A stretch of DNA of 64,000 nt from Chlamydomonas reinhardtii (taxonomy: Eukaryota > Chlorophyta > Chlorophyceae > Chlamydomonadales > Chlamydomonadaceae), in assembly GCF_000002595.2 (NCBI RefSeq), contig NC_057016.1, forward strand, positions 3,602,473 to 3,666,472, read 5' to 3'. Positions 10,358-20,945 of the stretch are shown here, in pieces. The notes under the pieces are model-generated. The model saw only the letters and a program-made list of their open reading frames with translations. It ran no database searches and was not told the origin of the DNA. The first letter of the stretch is position 1, and each line of letters opens with the position of its first letter. The position numbers and the translations under genes were made by a program.

Positions 10358-13300
10358 TTATCTATTTTTTAAGAAACTAATGCGCCGGCTGTTCCTGTCT
10401 CCCAACACAAAGCGCAGGCAGGACATGAAGTTGTCCTGCCGCATCTGGCTGACCATGGGCTTGTACGGCTGCAGCAGGCTGTTCACCTGCTCCGCCACCT
10501 CCGAGTTCAGGCCCTGCAGGTCCTGGTACAGCGACAAGTTGTAGGCGTGCGAGCAGCCGGTGTGGTTCTTCCAATGGAAGCGGTCGACCAGGAACAGAGT
10601 GTCTTTGAAGAACCGCGGCGACCGGTTCAGACAGTACTCATGCAGACTGCACGCGAAGTCATACACCACCACCTTGGGGGCCTCCTCTAGGTACGACACC
10701 ATCCAGCTGTACATCTCATCCCGCCCCTCCGCGCCCGGCAGCACGAAAAACGCATAGCACACGCCGTGCTCACAAAACAACGTGAAGATGCCCCCTGTCC
10801 GCGGCCCCCGCGCGCAGAAATTGTGCGAGCAGGATGAGCCGCCACCCGCCGCCCCCTCATCCCCACCGCCTTTGCTGGCCGCATCCATCTCCGTGGCATA
10901 CCGTGGACGTGCGATCCCGACCCCACAGCAGTGCGCGGTGCGCAGGCACTCGCTCGTCTCGGCAGACGCCGCACCCCGCTGTGCGGCACTGAAATAACGA
11001 CCGCCGTCATAGCCCTCGCCGCACAGCACGGCGAGCTTGCGCAGCTTGCGCAGGAAGGCGGCCACTGGCAGCAGCGAGCCAGCCGGCGCGCGCTCTGCAT
11101 ACCGTGCAAGGACGCCAAGCGCCTGCGACAGCACTCGTCGGCCGTCACGGCGACAAGGGAGCTCAGCGCTACCGCGGCTATGGCCGGTGCGTGCTGCGCC
11201 TCCAAGGACCCCGCACACAGGTCAACCGCCATGACATGCCTTATAGGCAGGTACGTAATCGCGGTGCGGTGCTTCCCATGCAATTAACCAATCGCGCAAG
11301 GGCCAGGCGTGCCGGCGATCCTGGGGCTCCGCCCACGCCATTGGTGCGTGGCATTGGAAGCGACACGCAGGAAGCCAGCCGTCAGGCCGCTGCTCTGGTC
11401 TGCCGCTGGCAGGCTGGCCTCCATGGCGCCCACAGCAGCCGGCGAGTCGTGCTGCTTGGCACTGTCTCCCACGCCGGCCCAGCCCGCCACCTTCTGCCCG
11501 TACACGTCTTTACCATCTCCCCGGGGCGCACTGCTGTAGCCACGCCGCGCGGCGCGGCCCTTCTCCTCTGGACACCAGCAGCGGTCTGCGCGCTTGTGCG
11601 CCCGCTTGCCCATGTCAGACGGTGGCAGCACAATGCGATCCGTCACTGGTGTGCCCATGTAGAGGTCGACGGACATGGTGATGGCAGTGGCGTCTCCGAC
11701 CAGCACATGCGGCTTGCGGCGACAGCTCGGACACGAGAAGGTGTGGCAACGGTCGAGCTGCGCCTCGAACTGCTGCCAAGACCGCCTGAACAGCCCTGCC
11801 GTGAACTGCTGCGGCCGCTGCGCGTCTGGCGGCAGCGTGGTGGCCACGAGGCGCTGCTGCGACTTGGCATACGCCTCCACGTTCATGCCGCTGCCAATGA
11901 GCTGGTCCGCATCCGTGTACATGTGGCGGAGGCTGAAGAACGAGCGGCTGCTGTAGCGGAACAGGCCATCGTGCACACCGTCGTAAGCTAGCACGCAGCT
12001 CGCCTTCCCGCAACCAGAGCGTAGCTCGTGGAGCTGCGCGTCTATGGGCCCCAGGTGCTGGGGGCCATACACGATCGCGGGGCATACCCGGCGAGGGGCG
12101 TAGGTGCTGCCACACGCACACTGGCCGCCGCCTGCGGGCAGCAGCGGAACTAAGTCCAAGAGCGCTCCACTGGAAAGGGCACAGCCTTGCTGGCCGCTGC
12201 TGCCGCCGCTACCGCTACCGCCGCCAGCGCCGCCGGCGCCGCCACCGTTACCCAAGTCCGGGCTTGACAGAAGCACGGCCTTCTCCCATCCGGCCATGGT
12301 GACCGCTGTGGTGGCGTCGCAGGGGTACGGGTACCGCACTGCCGGTGGGAGCGGCAGCGCATCCCCAGCAGGCTCCTCCTCCTCTTCCACCACTACAGCC
12401 CGACGTGCCCCATCCCGTATGCTCGCCGACGCGGCGCCGGCTGCGCCACCACCGCCCACCGCCACAGCAGCTAACCCAGCACTAGCCGCCTCACTCCCGG
12501 TCTGCTGGTCTGACTGCTGTGACCGGCTATGAGATGCCGCTGGCGTAGGAAGGTGCGGACCAAATGCCGCTTGCACCTCGAGCACATGCTGGCATGCGCC
12601 TCTGCAGCCGCTGTGGCAGCAGCGCAGCTGCCCACTGCGAGCAACACAGGCCACGAACATGCGGTCCGGCAGCCAGATGTAATCTCCGGGCTGTACGGAC
12701 ACATCGTCCACGCGCGGACAGCGGGCAGCGGGAATGAGAACTGGTGGCGGTGGTCCTGGCGGCGGTGGCTCCAGGCTGCTGATGTAGACTGTGTGCAGGC
12801 ACCGGCCCACGGCTGCACCCACAGCCCTGAAGCTGCTGCAGTCACACGTTACGCGAGCTGGCTGTAGTGGGCGCTCCTCAACCTGTTGCAGAGGGGCGGC
12901 GGCAGTATGTGTATGGGCTTGTCAGCACCTACACCAAGAACGGACATGGATGGGGCCCCCAGCTGCCCCGCTTTCATCGAGGACCCGTTGTGCCATCCAG
13001 TGACACACCAGCGTGACACCAGCGAGGCATAGGTTACTGCCCTGCGCCCCATGCGCCCCACGCCAGCCCCATCATCCGCCGCACAGTGCGCACCTGCTGC
13101 ACGTGTACTGGGGCGTCCTTGATGCGCCAGACCAGAGTGCCGCTGTCTGCCCCTCCCGCCGCATCCGCCATCGCATCAGGCAGCAGCCACGACCCGGCTG
13201 TCGGGTGCAGGAGGTAGGCGCCCTGGCCAAAGGCCATGAACGCCGCATACCAACCCAGGGTCCCTGGCGGCAGGTCCGCCCGCACCGCGTCATCCTGCCA

Positions 13301-13677
13301 AGGCGTGGGCGCAATGCCCATCTCGCTGCGGGCAGCACACGGGAGAGACCAAATGGTGAAGGGGAGCGCAGACATGGGTACCTGCAGCAGGCGGCACGTG
13401 CACTATGCGACCCCTACCACCACAGCCACTACACTCACACTTCAAACACGGCGGCCCACAGCTCGCTGCAGTAGACGGCCCGCGCCAGGTCACCGCCGGC
13501 GAGCTGCTTGACCGCTGTCTTGTGGCCAGTAGAGAGCACGTATGCCACGAAGGGCCCGTCTGAGCACTGCTCCGCGGCGTCCACCAGGCGCTTCAGGCGG
13601 TACTTGAAGCTACGCCGCGGGTCTGCTGGCGCCTCTTGTGTGATGGGCAACCTCCTGGCCACGCAGACGCAGGTCAC
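10358..13677 (-). CDS. KDZ-superfamily transposase-like gene with SWIM-type zinc motifs
   Basis: Supported exons: 13441-13677 (its start is a splice acceptor, so an upstream exon is missing), 13094-13325, about 11284-12882 (3' border uncertain) and 10358-11122 (stop at 10358-10360). The large exon opens with VTCDCSSF then CLHTVY, a CxC..CxH arrangement typical of SWIM zinc-binding motifs, followed by a Cys cluster (CCHSGCRGACQH) and a second Cys/His region (HTFSCPSCRRKPH). The last exon has VVYDFACSLHEYCLNR, VDRFHWKNHTGC and NSEVAEQVNSLLQ, the order seen in Kyakuja-Dileera-Zisupton transposases and related domesticated proteins. Which acidic residues are catalytic cannot be settled by eye. 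No terminal inverted repeats or target duplication were found, so this could be a transposon in place or a domesticated gene. The junction between the last two exons is uncertain. Confidence 0.55.
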
Positions 13678-13742
13678 CTAGAGGGAACAGAGGGCAGGCC
13701 CTCGGCCACAATTTAGTGTTAGAGAGTCAGGTGAAGGTCGGA

Positions 13743-14717
13743 TCAAATGCGTGGGTGGGCATGGAAGTTTCGTGGGTGGGCATGGAAGTTTCGTGGGTGG
13801 CGTGGCAAGGCCTGCAGTCGCACCTGTGAAAGTTTCGTGGGTGGGCATGGAAGTTTCGTGGGTGGGCATGGAAGTTTCGTGGGTGGGCATGGAAGTTTCG
13901 TGGGTAGGCATGGAAGTTTCGTGGGTGGCGTGGCAAGGCCTGCAGTCGCACCTGTGAAAGTTTCGTGGGTGGGCATGGAAGTTTCGTGGGTGGGCATGGA
14001 AGTTTCGTGGGTGGGCATGGAAGTTTCGTGGGTGGGCATGGAAGTTTCGTGGGTGGGCATGGAAGTTTCGTGGGTGGGCATGGAAGTTTCGTGGGTGGGC
14101 ATGGAAGTTTCGTGGGTGGTTTCGTGGGTGGCGTGGTACAGCAGCTTGGCCTGTGCCCGTATAGCGCCTGGCTGCAGTGGCGACTCCCGCTGGGGTCGGC
14201 GATCTGACTGATTAAGGGAGGTAGTGAGAACTACCGGGTTTGGACAAAAGCGCTGCTTGTATACAGAGGCAGCGTAGGAGTGTGACTTTGGCTCGTGCCG
14301 CACCAAGTACACGAACGCGCGGTCGTCAAATTTCGACACGTAATCGCGGTGCCTGTGTGCGCAGACATGCATGAGGACTGAAGCCGCTGCACGACAGAAG
14401 ACGGGCTCTGCCTGTGCCTCGCACCTGGCAGCGAACTGGTCCTGCTCCTTCTCGCGCTGAAGCTCCGCGACCAGGTCCCCGTAAGAATTTTCGACGTTAA
14501 CCAGACTAGAAATGCACGTGGACGCGTGGCTCGAGACTCGCTCCGAGATGTTTGTGAGTTGCCCCAAGGTCTCCCGAAACTCGTCAGGGCAGTGCGCCTG
14601 AGCGACCTCAATGGCCTGGCTGTGCTCCTCCAGCAGGTGGTCGCTGTGGTTTCGCAGGGCCTGATGCTGCAGCTGAATCTTTTGTCGCTTGGCCGTCCAT
14701 GTCATCGTGCTAGCCAT
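13743..14717 (-). CDS. Coiled-coil protein reading frame, copy A, running into a heptapeptide repeat
   Basis: The frame opens with a true ATG (MASTMTWTAKRQKIQ) and encodes a helical, charged N-terminal region, then a block (starting RETLGQLTNISERVSSHAST, ending YLVRHEPK) shared with the plus-strand frame at 15112-15467. After about residue 165 the similarity stops, and the frame continues through the minisatellite as MPTHETS heptads to a stop at 13743. The shared block has the look of a coiled coil with a Cys-containing segment (CRAAASVLMHVCAH). No known domain was recognised. The repeat tail may be readthrough rather than real protein. It is also possible that this is the missing 5' exon of the KDZ-like gene, whose first visible exon begins with an acceptor at 13678. 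Confidence 0.35.
   Translation of the reverse strand: MASTMTWTAKRQKIQLQHQALRNHSDHLLEEHSQAIEVAQAHCPDEFRETLGQLTNISERVSSHASTCISSLVNVENSYGDLVAELQREKEQDQFAARCEAQAEPVFCRAAASVLMHVCAHRHRDYVSKFDDRAFVYLVRHEPKSHSYAASVYKQRFCPNPVVLTTSLNQSDRRPQRESPLQPGAIRAQAKLLYHATHETTHETSMPTHETSMPTHETSMPTHETSMPTHETSMPTHETSMPTHETSMPTHETFTGATAGLATPPTKLPCLPTKLPCPPTKLPCPPTKLPCPPTKLSQVRLQALPRHPRNFHAHPRNFHAHPRI
13751..14111. repeat. 21-bp minisatellite in three blocks
   Basis: Thirteen nearly perfect copies of a 21-bp unit (GTGGGTGGGCATGGAAG plus TTTC) occur as blocks of 2 (13751-13792), 4 (13837-13920) and 7 (13965-14111). The blocks are separated by two identical 44-bp spacers (13793-13836, 13921-13964) that contain GGCAAGGCCTGCAGTCGCAC and end in the same AGTTTC. 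The unit length is a multiple of three, so both strands stay open: MPTHETS on the minus strand, a Gly/Val/Trp-rich heptad on the plus. One copy in the second block carries a G-to-A change. Confidence 0.95.
14286..14576 (-). repeat. Inverted duplication, left arm
   Basis: These 291 bp match 15170-15467 in opposite orientation with about six substitutions and a 7-bp length difference (roughly 98% identity). The arms are separated by 593 bp. Confidence 0.9.
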
Positions 14718-14824
14718 GTATGCGTGCTGTGACTACGCTATGAATTATGCTACATCTCACGCTTCAAGATAAGAAAGTACGTGCGGGAGGGGGGCTGGAC
14801 CACAGGCAATTTCCGTCCATGGTC

Positions 14825-14849
14825 GGCGGAATTGCTCAGCAATTCCGCC
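14825..14849. repeat. Perfect 12-bp palindrome with a 1-nt loop
   Basis: GGCGGAATTGCT, one C, then AGCAATTCCGCC. It is followed at once by another half (AGCAATTCCGC). It lies inside the 593-bp spacer between the arms of the inverted duplication. Confidence 0.9.
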
Positions 14850-15111
14850 AGCAATTCCGCGCGACTCCGCCAGAATTTTTGACAACACTTACACATCATA
14901 GCCGCGCCCAACACAACTTCCCTACCAGCAATTCCAGCCCGAACCAGCAGTTCCGCGACTCACCGGCAAACACAAATGCCCCACGCCGCTCGCCTTCGCG
15001 CCCGCACGCACCAGCTGCTGTTGTTATGTCCATTCCGTACTGACTGACAGCTTGCAGTCCTCGGGTGCTTAAGTCGCCCGCGCGCACTGCTGCTCGCTCG
15101 CGGCTTGACAA

Positions 15112-15827
15112 CATGGACGCTGCCGGGAGTTTGGCCGGTGAGGCTGACAGCTCTCGCGCAGCACCACTGCGGGAGACCTTGGGGCAACTCACAAACATCT
15201 CGGAGCGAGTCTCGAGCCACGCGTCCACGTGCATTTCTAGTCTGGTTAACGTCGAAAAGTCTTATGGGGACCTGGTCGCGGAGCTTCAGCGCGAGAAGGA
15301 GCAGGACCAGTTCTCTGCCAGGTGCGAGGCACAGGCAGCGCCCGTCTTCTGTCGTGCAGCGGCTTCAGTCCTCATGCATGTCTGCTGCGTGCGCACACAG
15401 GCACCGCGATTACGTGTCGAAATTTGACGACCGCGCGTTCGTGTACTTGGTGCGGCACGAGCCCAAGTATAGGGCATTGGCCGCTGATGCGCAGCAATTT
15501 ACAAACAAGTCGGACTTGCTCAAGGTTCTCAAGGCGATGAAGTCGGCGGAGGAGGACGGTGATGAGGACGCGGCCGCAGTGCATCTCACCCCTCACAACC
15601 TCCAGCTCCGCGAGGCCTGGTACGAGGCCATCAAGGCGAAGGGCCTGTCGCTCCAGGAGTATCAGGCCCTGTGCATCTTCAAGGACAGCACAAACCGCAC
15701 CTTCCACCAGTCGCCCACAGCTCGCGAGGCGCTGCAGCTCCTCAATACTTCGCTGCCGGTGCCGTCGGTGTACGCCGCCTACAAGGAGCCGCTCGTGAAG
15801 CTGCTGCAGCTGCTGGTGAAGCCTTGA
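15112..15827 (+). CDS. Coiled-coil protein gene, copy B, with a shifted frame after the duplicated block
   Basis: An ATG at 15112 opens a frame (MDAAGSLAGEADSSRAAP) that enters the duplicated block at RETLGQLTNISERVSS. A 7-bp insertion near 15385, absent from copy A, moves the remaining sequence to another frame: HRHRDYVSKFDD onward, through a region of about 115 residues unique to this copy (with SDLLKVLKAMKSAEEDGDED and EAWYEAIKAKGLSLQEYQAL), to the stop at 15825-15827. Either copy B is frameshifted or an unseen splice event removes the difference; no good donor was found nearby. The C-terminal part looks like genuine helical protein but matches no family I recognise. Its N-terminus differs from that of copy A. 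Confidence 0.4.
15170..15467 (+). repeat. Inverted duplication, right arm
   Basis: Partner of 14286-14576. It is 7 bp longer owing to TGCGTGC-like extra bases near 15385. The similarity ends abruptly at CGAGCCCAAG on this side. Confidence 0.9.
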
Positions 15828-18563
15828 GCATGGTGGGTCTGGGGGCTGAAGGCAACTCGTGGTGGACGTGGGACGGCTAGGGTGTGCTGATGATGCGAAG
15901 GGCAGGGGTAGCGCTCTGGGGGATAGCTCCTAGGAGCGGGGGTTTTGGGGGGGGACAGGAAGGAGCCCTGCACCACGACCTGCATACCAGATCACGTCAG
16001 CCCTTGATTGCAGTTTGCCCTCTTGCCGCCGCACAGAATTAGGCAGCTTGCTGGAGCCAGTGATGCGGCGCGCGGCGGGGCTGGTATGGGCGGACGCGAT
16101 GGCAATCGATTGCATTGGTGGGGGTGTGGATGCGTGGGTGGTCGTGTGCGGGCCGGGCGTCGAGGCAGGCCGAGGGCGTGGTGGGGGCGGGGGCCGGGGG
16201 CCGTACCAGCAGCCGCAACTCACATGGCGCGGCAGCAGTGCGGGCTGGCGGCAGGGCAGCAGGGTGCTGGGCTCTGTGGGCTTGACGGTGCCAGCACCGT
16301 TGCCCGCCTTCGTCGCCGCGGGCGCGTTGAGTCCATACCAGCAGCCGCGGCTCACACGGCGCGGCAGCAGTACGGGCCGGCGGCAGGGCGGCGGGGCGCT
16401 GGAGGCTGCAGCGTCAGTGGCCGGGGGAGCTTGAGGTGGGCCAAGGGAACTGCACGTGCTGGGAAGTGGTTAGAGGGCTCATGAACCAATATGGCTGAAG
16501 GCCTGGCAACTGTACTGCAGTTGAGTGCCGGCATAGTGTAGAGGAGCGGAGCGTAGAAGGAAGATATGGGCACTGACCACTATCGACCAACTACCTCGCC
16601 CCTTGTGATGCTGTTCTGGCTCTGGACGCGGTCATGCGCGGGATGGGCCACGGGAAGTCCAAGTTGACGAGGGAGCTGCCCAAGGGGAATCCCATCACGG
16701 GGAGAGAGTGGGATAAGGACAGGCCGGACACGGGGTCGTACGAGGGCGGTACATTCCCTGAGGATAGCAAGCTTGGGAGAGATGGGACGGCAAGAGGATG
16801 GTCTGGTGCGTAGCGGGCTGCAGGAGGCGCAGTTGATGAGTGGTGAGTTCGTGCCCGCTGAACAGTAGTGGGCAGGGAATGAGGGTGGTGTATAAGGATG
16901 AGGCGAGAGACTGGTTGGCATGTGTTTGCGGTGTTGGAGCAGTGGACTGGAAGAAGGCAAGGCTAGCTCGGAATGTGCCTAATTGCCAGCCTACCCCAAT
17001 TTGGCCCACTTGCCCGTGCGGCTGGCCCGCACGGATTCAGAGCCTGCCTGATTTAATTTTGCATGCTTATATTATATTAGGATTATCCAAGGACTGGGAG
17101 GCCAGTAAGAGGGTGATTCCCGACCAGTCCCCGAAAACGGCCCTGCGCGCCCGCCCGATTATTTGGCCCACTCGCCAGAGCCCACGCCCTGGTCCTGCTA
17201 CGCATTTATGTGGGCACGGGTGGGAGCCACACACATCGGGACTACGCTTTCCTGCCCCTTGCCATGTTCCATCACGAACGCCCTGGTCCTCGAAAGCCTG
17301 CCTGACCACCCGGTTCTCTGCATGTATATTATCCTTTACGTGTAAGTGATAGCTTTGCAAGCTTGAATGGGCAAACAAGGGCTGGCCCTGCCGGGCTCGG
17401 TGCGGCGGATGCCACTCCGGCAAGTGCCTGGGGACTGCATGAGTACAGGCCCCTATAGCATCGAAATGGCATCATGTGACATACATAAAGGTCTCTGAAC
17501 AGTTTCTGGACATGAATATTAACGAAAACCGAAGTCAAAATGTTAAATGTCGCGCTTGCTAGGACCCCGCCAATTCGGCTCGAAGCTATCTAGCTTACAT
17601 CTAAGTGTGCAGATAACTCGACGGCATGAAATCTAGGAACAAAACACCGCCTATGCGAGCTATGGCGTGTGGGAGCAGACGGACTGCAGGTTGCCTGGCC
17701 TGCGCATTTAATATCTGTTGATGTTTGTCCTTTGGTGATTTGTGCATGCCAGAACGCGCCTGCAGACGACAAACAAAACAACATGTTGAGCATTTAAGGC
17801 GCGATGTGCACCCAGAACACTCCCAATCCTGCCCGGACGGTTGTAACAATCCTCATATGACATCTATAGGGTATCGACATCGGCAAATCGCCGGCAGGGA
17901 TGACCAAAACGCCTCGCGGCCCGGTGGGCCAAATTGGGGTCGCCCCTCAGTTTTCCCCCCAAAACCCGGCCCCCAGAATCCACTCGCCCAGCGCGCCCTT
18001 TTGATCCCCAACCCGTGCAATAATCATATATAGTGTATACATCAATGTTTTGTCAAGTGCGGGCGCCTGGGAAGCCCTGTAGCGGTCTGGGCCAAAAGTG
18101 GGCCAAATATGGCACATTCCGAGCTAGGGCGGGTCGGAGCGGCAGGGAGGTGTGTGGGGCGTGCCAGCTTGAGCGCTGGGAACCGTGGGACTCAGCGACA
18201 GCTCCAGCTTTGTGAGGCAATTAGTCTTGGTCCTGTACTGGTCTCATAATGCAAGATCACGTTTGCCGCCAAACTGCCTGTCACTGATTAACTTGGCGAG
18301 CCTGTTGCAGCCCATCGCACGAACTGGCGGTAGCCGGGCAAATTTGTTCGCTGGTTCCGTCGTTTGATAGCCTCGCTTCTGTTGATAGTCCTGCGCAGCA
18401 CCACGCTTACCTCCAGCTGCCAAAAAAACCAGTTTGACTCGCTCTGAAACACAGAACCAGTGCGCAGGCCCGAAGCTGATTACACAAACTTTATCTGTAC
18501 ACTTACATAGGTGACAGCAGCTGCGCGTAAAGAGCGGCGGGGGCTCGCCCCCAAAGAGACACG
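15828..18563. other. Intergenic, decayed repeats, no supported gene
   Basis: A roughly 70-bp direct repeat (about 16200-16270 and 16330-16402, both with TACCAGCAGCCGC and GGCGCGGCAGCAGT) lies here. Two degenerate copies of another block (TTTGGCCCACT, GCCTGCCTGA, GCATG..TATATTA) occur at about 16990-17080 and 17160-17340. No spliced coding chain was found. The last few hundred bases should hold the syntaxin promoter and 5' UTR. Confidence 0.4.
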
Positions 18564-20945
18564 ATGCCGAACGACCTCTTAGCCCAAGTGAAGGGCAAGA
18601 ACGCCCTGTATGACGGCGAGGATGACAATGAGATTGAGGATATTGAGGAGCAGGTTGCCCCGCCTCCAACGGACGCGGAGCGAGAAATGCAGGAGTTCTT
18701 TAAGAAGGTCGAGCTAGTTAAGACGGACCTTGCAGAGGTTAAGGAGTTGCAGAAGGAGATCTTAAGCATGCACGAAAAGGGCAAGACTATCGTGAAGTCA
18801 AAGGAGATGCAGAAGCACAGGGAGCTGATGCAGGTGCGCGGGCTCGCGCGCTAAGTTTGCAGGCAGCTCAGATACATATGTGGGGTGCGGGGGATGCCTC
18901 AGGAGGCACCGGGACAGGGCGGGGGTCCCAATGAGAGTAGGCTGAGGCTGGGGCTTGGACTGTGGGGCTGCCTAGTATGGGGCTGGTCCGGTGCTCGTCC
19001 CAACAGCCGCCACGGCTTCCTCAACTGCGCAGGAGAAGATCGACGCGGTCAATAAGCTCGCTCACGCCTGCAAGGCGAAAATTGAGGCGTTAGATAAGGA
19101 CAACGACGCGGCTAAGAAGAAGAAGGGGCAACAGGCCGGTTCGGCGTCGGAGCGGACACGCACCACCATCACTGCGGGGCTAAAGAAGAAGCTCAAAGAC
19201 CACATGCAGGTGCGAGCTGGCCGTGGACGTGTGTTGCTAGCTGGTGGGGTTGATATGAAGAGGCCGCATGGGAGGGGACTGGGTTCGGGGCTGGGTAGGC
19301 CACTCCGCCACGTGCCTGCACAGGTCACAGAGGTTGTCCGCCGTCCACAACTCCACATCCCATACAGACACTCACCCTGGTTGTGTTCCAAACACTTCAT
19401 AGGAGTTCTCGGAGCTGCGGACACGCATCCAGAGCGAGTACCGGGAGGTGGTGGAGCGGCGAGTGTACACCGTGACAGGTGGGTCATGAGGGCAGGGCTG
19501 GTGCAGTGAGGCTGGTGGGGGGTCTGTAAGGGCGGCTGCAAGCCAGGGCCGCGCCGTAGCAGAGCAGCTTAGGGCTAACGGAGCCGGTCGGTGTCCTAGA
19601 TTGGTGGTTATGGGTGGTCTGGGGGACGAGCTAGAGGAGCAAATGGTTGGGCCAAGGGCCCGCATCTCAACTCCAGGACTGTTGCCAGTATGGGAATGGG
19701 GTCGCGCGGCAGCAATGCGTGGCACAAAGGCGCGGATTGGATTGGGCGGGGCAAACAACATGAGGTGCAAGCAATGGTGGGGCATCCAAGTGGGTAGGCG
19801 CATTCCGCACCGTGGGTGGCTGTGAGCCATGCACCCACACTCTGGGCTGCGACCGCAAACACGGTAATCAGGGTCAGGAGAGGGAGCACGACCGCGAGGA
19901 GGGTACTGCGCAGGTCGTACCTTATTAATACTCGTGCTCCCTGCAGGCACGCACGCGACGGATGAGGAGATTGACAAAATGATCGAAACGGGCGACTCGG
20001 AGAACATCTTCCAGAAGGCCATCCTTGAACAGGTCCGTGTAGCAAGGTGGAATGGCGGAGTGGGGAGGGGGTGAGCTTGATAGCTGGGCGCGCTTGTCGA
20101 CATGGTGGGCTACATGTGTGGCCCTGGAATGACTGCTCATCGTGCTCATGCACCAACTCATCCCGACCACGCTCGGGTACCTAATGTCAACGCAGCGGTA
20201 CTGGTGCCCATACGCCTATTGCGCCATATGTATGGCCCAGCCAACACGATCAGCATCTCCCTCCTATTCCCCATCGCCATTCCCTTACTCCCACTCCCCA
20301 GGGCCGCGGGCGGGTGCTGGACACGCTGGCTGAGATCCAGGAGCGGCACCGCGCCGTGAAGGACCTGGAGCAGAGTCTGCTGGAGCTGCACCAGATCTTC
20401 TTGGACATGGCGGTGCTAGTGGAGGCGCAGGGCGAGATGCTGGACAACATAGAGAAGCAGGTGTGCGGGGGGGAGGGATCAGGGAGGGGGGGGAGGAACT
20501 GGAGGAGGATTGGAGGAGGGGGAGGGGGGCTGGAGTAGGAGGGAACTGGAGGGGAGGAGGAGGAGGGAGGGCGGGAGGGAGGGAGGCTGGTGGGGGGTTG
20601 CGGGAAGGCAAGGGAGGAGCAGCGGGCCGTGGCCGAGAGTCTGTGGCGTAGGGCAGAGCACGGGACATGAAGGAGAACTGAGCCACTGTAGTCCTGTCAC
20701 TGTCAGCACCCCAGGTCCCTAAACCCCATCACCCCCACCACAACCCCACTCCCTCCCCACCCCATCACTCACGTCAGGTGGCTCGCTCGGTGGACTACGT
20801 CAAGGGCGGCACGGAGGCGCTGCAGGACGCCAAGCAGCTGCAGAAGAACACACGCAAGTGGATGTGCTGCGCCATCATGATCATGCTCATCGTGGCGCTG
20901 GTCATCGTGCTGGCGGTGGTGCGGCCCTGGAAGTACCTGCAATAG
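18564..20945 (+). CDS. Qa-SNARE syntaxin, plasma-membrane (SYP1) type
   Basis: Six exons close in frame to 311 residues: 18564-18833, 19033-19209, 19403-19478, 19947-20032, 20302-20460, 20778-20945. Residues 1-175 form the N-terminal helical Habc-type region ([20 protein letters not shown] opens helix a). The SNARE motif spans about 205-272 and contains [18 protein letters not shown], with the zero-layer Gln in EAQGEM and the usual [16 protein letters not shown] continuation. A Lys/Arg/Cys stretch (KNTRKWMCC) precedes a single C-terminal membrane anchor (about 285-303) and a short KYLQ tail. Length, layout and sequence match syntaxins that mediate vesicle fusion at the plasma membrane or division plane in plants and algae. 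Exon sizes and phases (0,0,1,0,0) all agree. No TGTAA signal was found in the following 500 bp. The intron after 20460 is very G-rich. Confidence 0.93.

Noticed and set aside
13751-14111. CRISPR-like appearance of regularly repeated units
   Set aside because: The units are directly adjacent with no unique spacers; the only interruptions are two identical 44-bp segments. It is a minisatellite in a eukaryotic genome.
16008-16484. Gly/Arg-rich plus-strand frames
   Set aside because: Created by a roughly 70-bp direct repeat in GC-rich DNA, with no other support.
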